NCBI RefSeq assembly: GCF_000745215.1
Contig: NZ_JQNK01000002.1
Location: 536,656 to 600,655, forward strand
DNA: 64,000 nucleotides
From: Methylosinus sp. PW1
GTDB taxonomy: Bacteria > Pseudomonadota > Alphaproteobacteria > Rhizobiales > Beijerinckiaceae
Direction of reading: 5' to 3'
The notes under the pieces are model-generated. The model worked only from the letters and a program-made list of their open reading frames with translations, had not been told where the DNA came from and did not search any database. A program made the translations under genes and the position numbers. This document shows, piece after piece, positions 37,787 through 47,448 of the stretch (positions within the stretch are counted from its first letter, which is position 1; every line of letters starts with the position of its first letter).

Positions 37787-38776
37787 TTATTGCGCCGGCG
37801 CGGCCGCGGCGCGGGCGGCGAGCTGCTTCGTCACCTCGTCCAGCCCCTTTTTCGCTGCAGCGAGATTGGGATCGAGCGTCAGCGCCTGCTCGAGATCGGG
37901 CTTGGCGTGCTCGAGATCATGCTTGCCGCGATAGGCGTTGGCGCGATTGAGATAGGCGCGCGCATATTTGGGATCGAGCCCGACCGCCTTGCTGAAATCG
38001 GCGACGGCGCGGTCGAAATCGCCCTTGGCGTGCAGCGTCAGCCCGCGATTATTATAGGCGATGGCGAGCTTGCCGTCGCTGGCGATCGCCTTGTCGTAAT
38101 CGGCGAGCGCATGGTCGAGATCGCCCTTGGCCTGATAGAGCGCGGCGCGATTGAGATAGGCCTGCGCGGATTTGGGCTCGAGCTTGATCGCCGCGTCGAA
38201 ATCGGCGAGCGCGTGGTCGAGATCGCCCTTGGCGCGCCAGGCGCGGCCGCGACCCGCCAGAGCGGCGGCCGATTTCTTGTCCAGCTCCAGCGTCTTGTCG
38301 TAATCGGCGATCGCCTTGTCGAGATCGCCCTTGCCCTGATAGGCGCCGCCGCGGCCGAGATAGGCCGCCGCCGATTTCGGCTGCGCGACGAGGAGCTTGT
38401 CGTAATCGGCGATGGCGTGGTCGAAATCGCCCTTGGCGCGATAGGCGGCGGCGCGATCGGCGAGAACGACGGAGGAGGACGGGTCTATCTCCAGCGCCTT
38501 GTCGAAATCGGCGAGCGCGCGCTCGAAATCGCCCTTGGCGTGATAGGCGCCGCCACGATTGACATAGGCCGCCACGCGGTTCGGCTTGGTCTCCTTGTCG
38601 CCGCGGGCGATGACCTCGCCGCAGCCTTCTATGCGCTTGTCGGGATCGGCGGCGCGGCAGGACGCCCAGGCGTCGCCCTTGGCCTCGGCCGCGACGCAGA
38701 CGAGGGAGAAAGCCGCCGCCAGAGCGAGCCGAAGCGGAGACTGAAACGAGGTGGAGACGAAAGCGAGGGGCGCCAT
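37787..38776 (-). CDS. Exported tetratricopeptide-repeat protein
   Basis: The 329-residue product has a signal peptide (LALAAAFSLVCVAAEA). About eight consecutive 34-residue TPR units follow, each close to AxYNNRGLTLHAKGDFDRAVADFSKAVGLDPK. The units are very alike in protein and in DNA, so the gene contains near-identical 102-base tandem repeats between about 37850 and 38620. TPR arrays form a superhelix that binds peptide segments of partner proteins. No partner can be named from context. The tail is AxxxLDEVTKQLAARAAAAPAQ. Such repeats expand and contract easily, so the copy number may vary among strains. Confidence 0.88.
   Translation of the reverse strand: MAPLAFVSTSFQSPLRLALAAAFSLVCVAAEAKGDAWASCRAADPDKRIEGCGEVIARGDKETKPNRVAAYVNRGGAYHAKGDFERALADFDKALEIDPSSSVVLADRAAAYRAKGDFDHAIADYDKLLVAQPKSAAAYLGRGGAYQGKGDLDKAIADYDKTLELDKKSAAALAGRGRAWRAKGDLDHALADFDAAIKLEPKSAQAYLNRAALYQAKGDLDHALADYDKAIASDGKLAIAYNNRGLTLHAKGDFDRAVADFSKAVGLDPKYARAYLNRANAYRGKHDLEHAKPDLEQALTLDPNLAAAKKGLDEVTKQLAARAAAAPAQ
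37850..38620 (-). repeat. 102-base tandem repeats encoding TPR units
   Basis: About seven to eight imperfect copies of a 102-base unit, visible from recurring TCGAAATCGCCCTTGGCG and TAATCGGCGAGCGCATGGTC-like strings in the plus strand. They encode the TPR units of the surrounding gene. Confidence 0.75.
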
Positions 38777-39100
38777 GTGGCCGAGGGCTCCGTATAGTTG
38801 ACTATTTCACTATGATTTCATTTCGCCGCTTCGAGAGCAATCGGAAAAACTGCGCATCGCGACGCGCGCCGCTCGGGCTGGGCGCATAGAATGGGAGGAG
38901 AGACGTCCTCATCCCCTCCCGGATAGATCATTTCCCGAAACGGCTCAACAGATTGGCCGTCGTCGAGCGCCCTCCGCGGGCTGCCGCGAGAAGCGGGAGC
39001 TCGGGCGGTCCGCCGGGAAAATCAGTCGAAAACATGCGGCAAGAATGCGAAAACATGCACGCAAGCCCTTCAGGACCACAAAAAAGTACTCTAAGACTGC
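38777..39100. other. Intergenic region between the TPR gene and rnd
   Basis: This stretch of 324 bases separates two divergent genes. AT-rich patches at about 38795-38825 and 39060-39095 probably contain the promoters. I see no RNA gene or clear operator. Confidence 0.4.
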
Positions 39101-40279
39101 ATGTCGATGAGCCTCTTGACCTCTACCGAAGATCTCGCCGCCGCCTGCGCCCGTCTCGCCCGACATCCGTTCGTCACCGTCGACACGGAGTTTTTGAGGG
39201 AAACGACTTTCTGGCCCAAGGTCTGCGTCATCCAGCTGGCCTCGCCCGAGGAGGCCTTCGCCGTCGACACCCTGTCCGAGGGGCTCGACCTCACGCCCTT
39301 TTTCGAGCTGATGGCCAATGAGCGCGTGGTCAAGGTTTTCCACGCCGCGCGCCAGGACCTCGAGATCGTCTGGCGACTGGCGCGGCTGATTCCCGCGCCC
39401 TTGTTCGACACGCAGGTCGCGGCCATGGTCTGCGGCTTCGGCGATCAGGTCTCCTATGTCGAGCTGGTGAAAGCCATCGCCAAGGAGAGCCTCGACAAAT
39501 CCTCCCGCTTCACCGATTGGTCGAAGCGGCCCTTGTCCACGGCGCAGATCGACTACGCCATCGCCGACGTCACCCATTTGCGGCAGATCTATACGCATTT
39601 GCGCGCGCGGCTCGAGCGCTCCAACCGGCTCGACTGGCTCGTCGACGAGATGCGCACGCTGACCACGCCCGAGACCTATGAGCAGAGCCCGGAGAACGCC
39701 TGGGAGCGGCTGCGGCATCGCGTGCGCAAGCCGCGCGACCTCGCCGTGCTGATGGAGCTCGCCGCCTGGCGTGAGGCCGAGGCGCAGGGCCGCGACGTGC
39801 CGCGCTCGCGCGTGCTCAAGGACGATATGCTGATCGAGATCGCCCTCGCCGCCCCGCGCACGCAGGAGGCTCTGGGCAATTTGCGCGCCTTCCCACGTGG
39901 GCTCGAGCGCTCCCGCTCGGGGGCGGAAATCGTCGCCGCAGTGGAAAGAGCGCTGGAGCGCGACCCCGCCACCCTGCCGCGCATAGAGCGCGAGAAGCGC
40001 GGCAGCTCCAGCGGCGCCACGGTCGAGCTGCTCAAGGTGCTGCTGCGGCAGGTCGCCGAAGAGACGGGCGTCGCCACCAAGATGATCGCCACCGTCGAAG
40101 ACCTCGAGGCCATGGCGGCCGACGATGGGGCGGATGTCCCTGCCCTGTCCGGCTGGCGGCGGGCGATCTTCGGCGACAAGGCCCTGCAGCTAAAGGCTGG
40201 ACGGCTGGCCCTCGCGGTCGAAAAAGGCAGGGTCGTCACCCTCGACTGGCAAGAGCTGGACGAGAGCGCCACGCGCTGA
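39101..40279 (+). CDS. rnd: Ribonuclease D
   Basis: This 3'-5' exoribonuclease trims the 3' ends of tRNA precursors and other stable RNA. Its 392 residues carry the DEDDy exonuclease core: [38 protein letters not shown] and [14 protein letters not shown], the last providing the Tyr/Asp pair of the third motif. One HRDC-type helical domain follows from about [21 protein letters not shown]. In many alphaproteobacteria rnd lies near ppx, ppk and hdaA, as here. ATGs at 39101 and 39107 are both possible starts. Confidence 0.95.
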   Translation: MSMSLLTSTEDLAAACARLARHPFVTVDTEFLRETTFWPKVCVIQLASPEEAFAVDTLSEGLDLTPFFELMANERVVKVFHAARQDLEIVWRLARLIPAPLFDTQVAAMVCGFGDQVSYVELVKAIAKESLDKSSRFTDWSKRPLSTAQIDYAIADVTHLRQIYTHLRARLERSNRLDWLVDEMRTLTTPETYEQSPENAWERLRHRVRKPRDLAVLMELAAWREAEAQGRDVPRSRVLKDDMLIEIALAAPRTQEALGNLRAFPRGLERSRSGAEIVAAVERALERDPATLPRIEREKRGSSSGATVELLKVLLRQVAEETGVATKMIATVEDLEAMAADDGADVPALSGWRRAIFGDKALQLKAGRLALAVEKGRVVTLDWQELDESATR

Positions 40280-40620
40280 AGCCCGCCTCGGGGTAGGCAG
40301 ACTCCCCATTCTTTCACCTATTCCCATCCCTATCCTGACGGATAGGGATGGGTGGCTCTTTGCCAACCCATCCAGCCCGTAAGAACCCATCCATTTTGCG
40401 ACGCACAACTCATCTTTAGAGCTGAATTCATTGCCAAATCGAATGGTTCTATAGAAGCAGCCCTGCGACAAACCGCGCCTTGAATTTTTGCTGCTGCGGC
40501 GCAACATACGATCATGTTGCGACGCAACGTGAGCTCGACGCGGCTTCGGCGCGGTCGAGGAGCGGCGGTCGCAGGAGGCGCTTTCCAGCGCCGCCGCTGA
40601 TTTCGAGGAAGGACAAGACC
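40280..40620. other. Intergenic region with hairpins after rnd
   Basis: This stretch of 341 bases holds the strong hairpin at 40323-40352 and a CGCAACAT-ACGATC-ATGTTGCG inverted repeat overlapping a GTTGCG-A-CGCAAC palindrome at about 40498-40525. It is less GC-rich than its flanks. The promoter of the small exported protein gene should be in the last ~120 bases. Confidence 0.45.
40323..40352. terminator. Strong hairpin, possible rnd terminator
   Basis: A perfect 13-bp stem (CCCATCCCTATCC at 40323-40335 with GGATAGGGATGGG at 40340-40352) and TGAC loop lies 44 bases after rnd. A TTT run follows only after TGGCTC, so this may be a transcript end or a structural repeat. Confidence 0.45.
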
Positions 40621-41025
40621 ATGATGACTGCAGGCAAACGCATCTTCGCTCTGGCCCTCGCCGCTGTGCTGAGCCTCACGGCGGGCGTGGCCCTGCACGC
40701 CGAGCCCTTTGGCGCGGCGGCTGCGCCCGTCACGCTGAAGCCGCTCGCCGCGGCCAGCTTCGACGCGGGCCAGAAACATGTGCTGAGCTATTTCGTCGGC
40801 GGCGACGGCGCCTGCCGGCTGACGGTGATCGTCTTCGACGCGCCGACGCTCGAGGCCGCCAACGCCAGCACGGCGACGACGCGATTCATTGTGCCGATCT
40901 CCAGCGGCTCGTCCGCCAATCTCGACACCGCCGTCGCCAAGACGCTGCGCTTCTCCTGCTCGGCCGACGCCGGCGCCGTCACGGTGAGCACGAGCGAGCG
41001 CGTCGCGCCCCGCGCGGCCTATTGA
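40621..41025 (+). CDS. Small exported protein, unknown function
   Basis: The 134-residue product starts at ATG 40621 (AGGAAGGA upstream); the longer open frame begins in non-coding sequence. A signal peptide (KRIFALALAAVLSLTAGVALHA) precedes a mature region rich in Ala, Ser and Thr with two Cys (GDGACRLTVIVFDA and RFSCSADAGAVTV). They probably form one disulfide in a beta-sandwich-like domain. I recognise no family. It converges with ppx. Confidence 0.7.
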   Translation: MMTAGKRIFALALAAVLSLTAGVALHAEPFGAAAAPVTLKPLAAASFDAGQKHVLSYFVGGDGACRLTVIVFDAPTLEAANASTATTRFIVPISSGSSANLDTAVAKTLRFSCSADAGAVTVSTSERVAPRAAY

Positions 41026-41043
41026 TGAAGGGCGCCGCCTCCG

Positions 41044-42627
41044 TCAGAGGACGGGGGCGGCGGCCTCTATGACCGCCTCGGCCCCGATGAGACGGCCGAG
41101 CGCCTTGGACCGGCTGGCCAGCCGCTCGCTGACGAGATCGGCGAATTCCGGCGGCAGCGACAGAATCAATCTCCCCTCATGCGTGACCAGCGGCGTGCGC
41201 GGCAAGACGCCGGGCATGGCCGCGGTCAGCAGATAAGCGACCCGCAGCGCCGCCGAGAGCACGCGGGCGCGCTCCAGCAGGCGCGGCGACAGCAGGCCGC
41301 GCACCGGCAGGGCGCCCTCGCTGTCCGGCCCGGCGTGGCGCAGCACCGCCACCAGCGCCAAAAAGGCGCGGCCCGGATGATCGACAGCCACGAAGGCGGA
41401 ATTGGCGATCACATTCATCGCCTGATTGGCGCGATAATCGGGATGGGCGCGCCAGCTGACATCCGACAGAAAGCAGGCCGTGTGGCGCAGCCGCGCCTCA
41501 TCCTCGGTCTCCGGCAGGCCGGAGGAGGAAAACAGCGCATCGGTCCAGGCGATGAGCTCATCGCCATAGCCGGGCGCGCGCGCCATGGCGCGCTCCAATT
41601 CACGCGCTGCGGCGACCAGCGGATCGGCCGCGCGCTGCTGCGGAGACAGGCGCTCATAGAGCAGGCCCTCGCGCACCCCGGCGGCGGAGATGACGATCTC
41701 CTTGGGCCGGGCCTTGCGAATCACCTCGTCGAGCACGATCGCTCCATAGGCCAGCAGCGGACGGCGCGCCGCCGATACCGCGGCGATATCGGCCAGCGCC
41801 TCGCTGTCGACACGCTCCAGCAGGCTGGCGAATTCCGCGGCATCGCTGGTCGGGATGCGGTAATTATGCATCATGTCGAGCGGATAATTGCGCTGGCGCA
41901 TATGCAGCCGCGCCAAGGCGCGCCATGTGCCGCCGACGGCGTAGAAGGTCCGCCCCTTGAGCCGCTGCAGAGGCAGCGCCTCGTCGATCGCCTTGCGGGC
42001 GATGCGCGCCGCCTGGCGGGTCGAACGGCTGGCGGCGTCCATCAGCGCGAGGCCGCCGAGCGGCAGCGTGACCCCCTCGCCCATCTCGCCGTCTTGCAGA
42101 TCGATGAGCTCGAGCGAGCCGCCGCCGAGATCGCCGACGACGCCATCCGGCTCGTGTATGGCGGAGATGACGCCGAGCGCCGAAAGCTCCGCCTCGCGTC
42201 GGCCCGACAACAGCGAAATCTCGCGGCCGATCGCCTCCTGGGCGGCGGCGAGGAAGGCGGCGCCATTGACGGCGTCGCGCGCGGCCGCGGTCGCGATCAC
42301 CTCTACGTCGCTTATCTCCATGATCTCGCAGAGCGAGCGAAAGCGCCGCAGCGCCGCGAGCGCTTTGCGAATCGCGTCATCGGGTAGCCGGCCCGTCGTG
42401 ACGACGCCGCGCCCGAGACCGCACATGGCCTTTTCGTTGAAGATCGGCGTCAGCGCCCGCCCCAACGCCGAATAGGCGACGAGGCGCACAGAATTCGAGC
42501 CGATGTCGACGATCGCGACAGGCCGCTGCGCTGCTTCCGCATGCGCCGCGGCCTCGACCTCCGCCGCGTCATTCCTCACGCGGCTTGAGGAGCGATCGCG
42601 GGCGCCATTCCTTGAGAGACTTGCCAC
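41044..42627 (-). CDS. ppx: Exopolyphosphatase, Ppx/GppA family
   Basis: This 527-residue enzyme removes terminal phosphates from polyphosphate (or from pppGpp in GppA members). The ASKHA-fold phosphate motifs are visible: [17 protein letters not shown] near residue 40, [12 protein letters not shown], and [16 protein letters not shown]. The C-terminal half resembles the HD-like Ppx domain. The N-terminal ~35 residues are charged and variable. Its 5' end overlaps the 3' end of ppk1 by 59 bases, so synthesis and breakdown of polyphosphate are co-expressed. Which of the two activities dominates cannot be told from sequence. Confidence 0.92.
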   Translation of the reverse strand: MASLSRNGARDRSSSRVRNDAAEVEAAAHAEAAQRPVAIVDIGSNSVRLVAYSALGRALTPIFNEKAMCGLGRGVVTTGRLPDDAIRKALAALRRFRSLCEIMEISDVEVIATAAARDAVNGAAFLAAAQEAIGREISLLSGRREAELSALGVISAIHEPDGVVGDLGGGSLELIDLQDGEMGEGVTLPLGGLALMDAASRSTRQAARIARKAIDEALPLQRLKGRTFYAVGGTWRALARLHMRQRNYPLDMMHNYRIPTSDAAEFASLLERVDSEALADIAAVSAARRPLLAYGAIVLDEVIRKARPKEIVISAAGVREGLLYERLSPQQRAADPLVAAARELERAMARAPGYGDELIAWTDALFSSSGLPETEDEARLRHTACFLSDVSWRAHPDYRANQAMNVIANSAFVAVDHPGRAFLALVAVLRHAGPDSEGALPVRGLLSPRLLERARVLSAALRVAYLLTAAMPGVLPRTPLVTHEGRLILSLPPEFADLVSERLASRSKALGRLIGAEAVIEAAAPVL

Positions 42628-44794
42628 GGCCAGAGAGACTCGGGTTGGTCATGAAGTATTTATGGGCGTTGAACCGCTCTTCGCCCTCCGGGGGTGTTAT
42701 GCGTAACGAAGAGCCATCCGGCAAGACTCGATAGCTCTGCTCATTGTCGATGAGATTGGCCAGCATGATCTGATCGAGAATCTGCTGATGCACCGTCGGA
42801 TTGGTGATCGGCATCAGCACCTCGACGCGGCGGTCGAGGTTGCGCGGCATGAGATCAGCCGAGGAAATATAGACATGGGCCTTGGCGTGCGGCAGCGTAT
42901 GGCCGCCGCCGAAGCAATAGACGCGCGCATGCTCGAGGAAGCGCCCGACGATCGATTTCACGCGGATATTGTCGGAAAGGCCCGGCACGCCCGGCCGCAG
43001 GCAGCAGATGCCGCGCACGACGAACTCGATCGACACGCCCGCCTGCGAGGCGTGATAGAGCGCGTCGATGATCTCGGGATCGACGAGAGCGTTGCATTTT
43101 CCCCAGATCGCGGCCGGCTTGCCGGCCTTGGCGAAGCCGATCTCCTGCTCGATATGCTCGAGCAGCCGCGTCTTGAGCGAGATGGGCGACACCGCCATGC
43201 GCTCGAGCCCGGCGGGCTCCGCATAGCCGGTGATGAAATTGAAGATGCGAGAGACGTCGCGGCCGATCGCCGGATCGGCGGTGAAGAGCGAGATGTCGGT
43301 ATAAACGCGCGCCGTCACCGGATGATAATTCCCCGTGCCGACGTGGCAATAAGTGACGATGCCGCCGCCCTCGCGCCGCACCACCATCGACAGCTTGCCA
43401 TGCGTCTTCAGCTCGATGAAGCCGAACACGACCTGCGCGCCGGCGCGCTCGAGATCGCGCGCCCAGCGGATGTTGGCCTCTTCGTCGAAGCGCGCCTTCA
43501 GCTCGACCAGCGCCGTCACCGACTTTCCGGCCTCCGCCGCCTCCACCAGCGCGCGCACGATGGGGCTGTTGGAGGAGGTGCGATAGAGCGTCTGCTTGAT
43601 CGCGACCACATTGGGATCGCGCGCCGCCTGCTGCAGGAATTGCACGACGACGTCGAAGGATTCGTAAGGGTGATGGACCGCGAGGTCCTTCTGCTTGATG
43701 GCCAGAAAACAATCGCCGCCATTGTCGCGCACGCGCTCGGGGAAGCGCGGCGTGTAGGGCTTGAACTTGAGATCGGGCCGATCGAGCGCGACCACCTCGG
43801 AGAGATCGTTCAGCGCCAGCATTCCATCGAGCACGAAAATCTCGTCATCGCCGACATCGAGCTCCTCGGCGACGAGGGCGCGCAGCGCCTCCGGCATGTC
43901 CGAGGCGACCTCGAGACGAATGACCGAGCCGCGGCGGCGACGCTTCAGCGCCGTCTCGAACAGGCGGACCAGATCTTCGGCTTCCTCCTCCACCTCGAGA
44001 TCGCTGTCGCGAATGAGGCGGAAAATGCCCTGCCCCTTGAGCTGATAGCCGGGGAAGAGCTTTTGCGCATTGATGGCGATCGAGGTCTCGAGCAGCATGA
44101 AGCGCTCGCGCCCCTGCCCGCCCGCGCTCGGCAGACGCACGAAGCGCTCGATCTTGGGCGGCAGGCGCACCAGCGCATGGAGCGTCTTGCGATCCCCCGG
44201 ACGCACCAGCTCCAGCGCGAGGGTGAAGCCGAGATTGGGAATGAAGGGGAAAGGATGCGCCGGATCGATGGCGAGCGGCGTCAGCACCGGAAAGACGCGC
44301 GAAAGGAAATGGTCTTCCAGCCATTCGCGGTCGCCCTTGGAGAGATGCCCCGGCTCCACGATGACGATGCCGACATCCTCGATCTCGCGGCGCAGCTCGC
44401 GCCAGCGCCGCGTCTGCGCCGTGGTGAGCAGCGCCACGCGCTCGTTGATCTTCACCAGCTGCTCGGCCGGGGTCAGCCCGTCCTGCGAAAGAGTGGCGAC
44501 GCCGGTGCGCACCTGGCCGCGCAGGCCGGCGACGCGCACCATGAAGAATTCGTCGAGATTATTGGCGGAGATGGAGAGGAAGCGCAGCTGCTCCAGCAGC
44601 GGATGATTGCGATTGGACGCCTCCTCGAGAACGCGGCGGTTGAACTCGAGCCAGGACAATTCGCGATTGATGAAGCGCTGCGGCAGAGCGGCGAGCTCCT
44701 CGGGACGCTCCAGAATCTCGCCCGGCTGGTCCATGACGGGAATATCGGCCCCGGTGCGCTCGGCCTCGAGATTGTCCTGGATGTGCTTCGTCAT
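42569..44794 (-). CDS. ppk1: Polyphosphate kinase 1
   Basis: This enzyme reversibly transfers the gamma-phosphate of ATP to polyphosphate. The ATG at 44794, behind GAGGTGG, gives 741 residues with the standard beginning [19 protein letters not shown]. The N-terminal helical domain is followed by the head domain and two phospholipase-D-like catalytic domains. The phospho-accepting His lies in [19 protein letters not shown]; further marks are [18 protein letters not shown] and [16 protein letters not shown]. The frame runs on upstream into hdaA without coding support. It sits between hdaA and ppx, a usual alphaproteobacterial order. Confidence 0.96.
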   Translation of the reverse strand: MTKHIQDNLEAERTGADIPVMDQPGEILERPEELAALPQRFINRELSWLEFNRRVLEEASNRNHPLLEQLRFLSISANNLDEFFMVRVAGLRGQVRTGVATLSQDGLTPAEQLVKINERVALLTTAQTRRWRELRREIEDVGIVIVEPGHLSKGDREWLEDHFLSRVFPVLTPLAIDPAHPFPFIPNLGFTLALELVRPGDRKTLHALVRLPPKIERFVRLPSAGGQGRERFMLLETSIAINAQKLFPGYQLKGQGIFRLIRDSDLEVEEEAEDLVRLFETALKRRRRGSVIRLEVASDMPEALRALVAEELDVGDDEIFVLDGMLALNDLSEVVALDRPDLKFKPYTPRFPERVRDNGGDCFLAIKQKDLAVHHPYESFDVVVQFLQQAARDPNVVAIKQTLYRTSSNSPIVRALVEAAEAGKSVTALVELKARFDEEANIRWARDLERAGAQVVFGFIELKTHGKLSMVVRREGGGIVTYCHVGTGNYHPVTARVYTDISLFTADPAIGRDVSRIFNFITGYAEPAGLERMAVSPISLKTRLLEHIEQEIGFAKAGKPAAIWGKCNALVDPEIIDALYHASQAGVSIEFVVRGICCLRPGVPGLSDNIRVKSIVGRFLEHARVYCFGGGHTLPHAKAHVYISSADLMPRNLDRRVEVLMPITNPTVHQQILDQIMLANLIDNEQSYRVLPDGSSLRITPPEGEERFNAHKYFMTNPSLSGRGKSLKEWRPRSLLKPREE

Positions 44795-44855
44795 GCTTTT
44801 TCCACCTCTCGCCCGCCGGCGCGATTCTGACAGATTTTCCACCATCCGAAAGCCC

Positions 44856-45548
44856 TCACGCGCCGCGCGAGGCGTCGATGAGCTGGAGAAGCTCGCCCGC
44901 GAGCGCGCGCGTGACCGGACGGCCGCGCGCCAGCGCCTCCTCGTCGAGCATGCGCACAAAGGCGCGAGCCGCCTCGAGCGAGCGCTCGAGCCGAAGCGCG
45001 ACATAGTCGACCAGCGTCGCCTCGACCGCCAGCTGACGGTCGCGAAACAGCTTTTCCAGCACGGCGCGAATCAGAGAATCGTCCGGCGCGCCGATTTCTA
45101 CGACCGGCGCACGACGCAAACGCGACAATAGGTCGGGAAGCGCGATTTTCAGTGTAGACGGAGGCCGCTGCGAGGTGACGAGCAGCGACCCGCCGCTTTC
45201 CCGTAGAAAATTCATCAAATGAAACAAGGCTGTCTCATCCGTCACCGCCTCTAGCCCGTCGAGCATCGCCGCGGCGCCGGCGAGCCGGCCGGGCTCGGGA
45301 ATCTCGGTCGGCGACACGAGAACGGCGTCGTTGCGACGCGCGAAAATGGCGCCGAGATGAGTCTTGCCCGATCCCGGCGGGCCGACGAGCAGCAGCGCGC
45401 TATCGGGCCAGTCCGGCCAGCGCGAGATCATCTCATAGGCCGCGCGATTGGCGGGGGAGATCAGAAAATCCGCCTCGCCATAGCGCGGCTCGCCGGCCAG
45501 ATCGAAGAAGAGCTGGGCGGACCCGCGGCGAGAATCGCCTTCCGGCAT
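44856..45548 (-). CDS. hdaA: DnaA-related regulatory protein HdaA
   Basis: This 230-residue AAA+ protein is related to the DnaA ATPase domain. With the sliding clamp it stimulates ATP hydrolysis by DnaA after initiation (RIDA), preventing re-replication. The N-terminus contains [14 protein letters not shown], in which QLFFDL resembles a clamp-binding motif. Walker A is [14 protein letters not shown] and the sensor region is [23 protein letters not shown]. It lacks the DNA-binding domain IV of DnaA. It lies directly after perM (4-base gap) and 61 bases before ppk1. Confidence 0.9.
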   Translation of the reverse strand: MPEGDSRRGSAQLFFDLAGEPRYGEADFLISPANRAAYEMISRWPDWPDSALLLVGPPGSGKTHLGAIFARRNDAVLVSPTEIPEPGRLAGAAAMLDGLEAVTDETALFHLMNFLRESGGSLLVTSQRPPSTLKIALPDLLSRLRRAPVVEIGAPDDSLIRAVLEKLFRDRQLAVEATLVDYVALRLERSLEAARAFVRMLDEEALARGRPVTRALAGELLQLIDASRGA

Positions 45549-45552
45549 GGGC

Positions 45553-46698
45553 TCAGCTCTCCCCCGGCGCGGCCGGGCCGAGAAACAGCGCGCTCTGACG
45601 ATAGCGCCGCACGGCGAAGCGCAGAATGACGCCGAGCGCCGCCGCGACCGGCGCCGCCAGCAGCAGGCCGGTGAAGCCGAACAGCGATCCCGCAGCGAGC
45701 AGAGCGAACATCAGCCACACGGGATGCACGCCGATGGAGCCGCCGACGAGGCGCGGCGACAGCACATTGCCGTCGAGAAAGAGGCCCGTGGAGACGACCG
45801 CCACCGCCATGGCCGGCAGGCGCCAATCCGGCCAGCCCTGCACCAGAGCGACGATGATCGACAGGACGAAAGCCGTGATCGAGCCGACATAGGGCACGAA
45901 GCTGAGCACGCCTGCGCTGACGCCGATGAGAAAGCCGAAATTCAGGCCGATGAGCGATAGGCCGATGCTGTACCACAGGCCCAGGAACAGGCAGACGAGC
46001 GCCTGGCCGCGCAGAAAGCCGGCCAGCGCTCTGTCTATGTCGCGGGCGATGGCGCGCACATCGTCGCGATAGCGCGGCGGCGTCAGCTGATCGAGCGTCG
46101 CGACCATATCGTCCCAGTCGAGCAGAATGTAGAAGGCGACGACCGGCGTGATCACCACCAGCGAGACCATGTTGACGAGCGCCGCGCCGCCGGAGACCAG
46201 CGATTTCAAGAAGGCGGCGCCCATGCGCGCGGCCTCGCTGGCGAGGTCGTTCACATATTTCTGCGTGTCGAGCGAGGCGTCGGAAACCGGCAGGCCGAGC
46301 TTCTCATAGACGCTGCGCATGAAATCGCCGGTGGCCTCGCGGCTGACGCGCGTGAGCAGCCCCTGCAGAGTGGTGAGATAGCCGGGCAGGCTCTCGAGGA
46401 ACTCGCTGAATTGCCGCGTGAGCACCGGCGCGACCAGCAGCACGATCGTCGCCGTCAGCACGACGAACACGGTCAAAATGACAAAAGAGGCGCCGAGGCG
46501 TGAGAGGCCGAGCGTCTGCAGCCGATCGGCGACCGGATCGAGCAGATAGCCGAGCGCGAGCCCCGCCAGAAACGGCGCGAGAACCGGGCTCAGAAAATAG
46601 AACAGCGCGAAGACGAGAAGAATCGCCGCCGTCCAAAAGGCGAGCCGCCGGTCGAGCCCGTTCAGAACGCGCGCCTCCTCCATCTCACGCTCCGACAT
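45553..46698 (-). CDS. AI-2E family transporter / PerM-like permease
   Basis: The 381-residue polytopic inner-membrane protein has hydrophobic helices near both ends (AAILLVFALFYFLSPVLAPFLAGLALGYLL; IGLSLIGLNFGFLIGVSAGVLSFVPYVGS; LFALLAAGSLFGFTGLLLAAP) around a soluble middle domain. The FVPYVGSITAF block and the final GFTGLLLAAPVAAALGVI are signatures of the AI-2E exporter family. Substrates of most members are not established. It overlaps the phosphatidyltransferase gene by 14 bases and is followed by hdaA, a conserved neighbourhood in this class. Confidence 0.9.
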   Translation of the reverse strand: MSEREMEEARVLNGLDRRLAFWTAAILLVFALFYFLSPVLAPFLAGLALGYLLDPVADRLQTLGLSRLGASFVILTVFVVLTATIVLLVAPVLTRQFSEFLESLPGYLTTLQGLLTRVSREATGDFMRSVYEKLGLPVSDASLDTQKYVNDLASEAARMGAAFLKSLVSGGAALVNMVSLVVITPVVAFYILLDWDDMVATLDQLTPPRYRDDVRAIARDIDRALAGFLRGQALVCLFLGLWYSIGLSLIGLNFGFLIGVSAGVLSFVPYVGSITAFVLSIIVALVQGWPDWRLPAMAVAVVSTGLFLDGNVLSPRLVGGSIGVHPVWLMFALLAAGSLFGFTGLLLAAPVAAALGVILRFAVRRYRQSALFLGPAAPGES

Positions 46699-47248
46699 CG
46701 TCTGGTCCCATGAGCTTGACCCAGCGCCAGAGATAGACGCTGGCGGAAGCGACGGTCAATGCCGCGACCGCGGCCATGACAAGGCTGTCCACGCCATGGA
46801 GCGGAATAGCGAAGGCCTCGCCCGCGAGCACAATGGCCGCGAGCAAAAGCTGCGCCGCCGTCGTGGCCTTGGAGACCGGCAAGGGGCTGAGGTCTATCGA
46901 ACGAGCCATCAGCCAGGAGACGAATACCGCTCCGACGATCATCACATCGCGCGAGATCACCAGCAGAGCGAGCCATGGCGGCAGCACGCCCTTGATCGCC
47001 AGAGTCGCGTAGATGGAGACGATCAGCGCCTTGTCGGCGATGGGATCGAGGACGGCGCCGAGCTCGGTGCGCAGATCGAAGGTCTTGGCCAGCCAGCCAT
47101 CCAGCGCGTCCGACGCTCCCGCGAGAACGAAGATCGCGAAGGCGGCGCGCCAATGATCGCCGACGATCATGTCGATCGCGGCCGGCGTCAGCACGAGACG
47201 CCCGATGGTGATGAAATTCGGCAGCCAGCGCAGGCAGAGAGAACGCAT
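46685..47248 (-). CDS. CDP-alcohol phosphatidyltransferase
   Basis: The 187-residue integral membrane enzyme starts LPNFITIGRLVLTPAAI, typical of PgsA-like transferases. The catalytic motif reads DALDGWLAKTFDLRTELGAVLDPIADK. It matches DxxDGxxAR(x8)GxxxDxxxD except that Arg is replaced by Lys (AK), as in some cardiolipin-synthase-like members. It makes phosphatidylglycerophosphate or another phospholipid from CDP-diacylglycerol; the acceptor cannot be fixed from sequence. It heads the perM-hdaA-ppk1-ppx series on the minus strand. Confidence 0.88.
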   Translation of the reverse strand: MRSLCLRWLPNFITIGRLVLTPAAIDMIVGDHWRAAFAIFVLAGASDALDGWLAKTFDLRTELGAVLDPIADKALIVSIYATLAIKGVLPPWLALLVISRDVMIVGAVFVSWLMARSIDLSPLPVSKATTAAQLLLAAIVLAGEAFAIPLHGVDSLVMAAVAALTVASASVYLWRWVKLMGPDDVGA

Positions 47249-47448
47249 GACCTTACTATTTGGCGCGCCGAGGGCTCGGCGCTAGGGCGCATCCGCAGAT
47301 GTCCGCAGGCGCGTCGCGCGAATGGCGCCGCCGTCGCGACTGTGAGCGCGCGCACAGGACGCGAAGACCAGCCCGGCTAATGTCGAGGTCAGTGACGCCA
47401 CGGCGCCGCTCGCGATTTCGATCCAGCGCTCCTGCAGGGAATTGACCC

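Noticed and set aside
37850..38620. CRISPR-like array
   Set aside because: The regular 102-base repeats keep one reading frame, encode TPR units and have no unique spacers; no cas genes are present.
42788..44830. A 680-codon plus-strand frame opposite ppk1, with similar long frames opposite nagZ/SPOR (57216-58607, 58372-60183) and argS (60194-61459)
   Set aside because: All are shadows of well-conserved minus-strand genes and their translations have biased, low-complexity composition.
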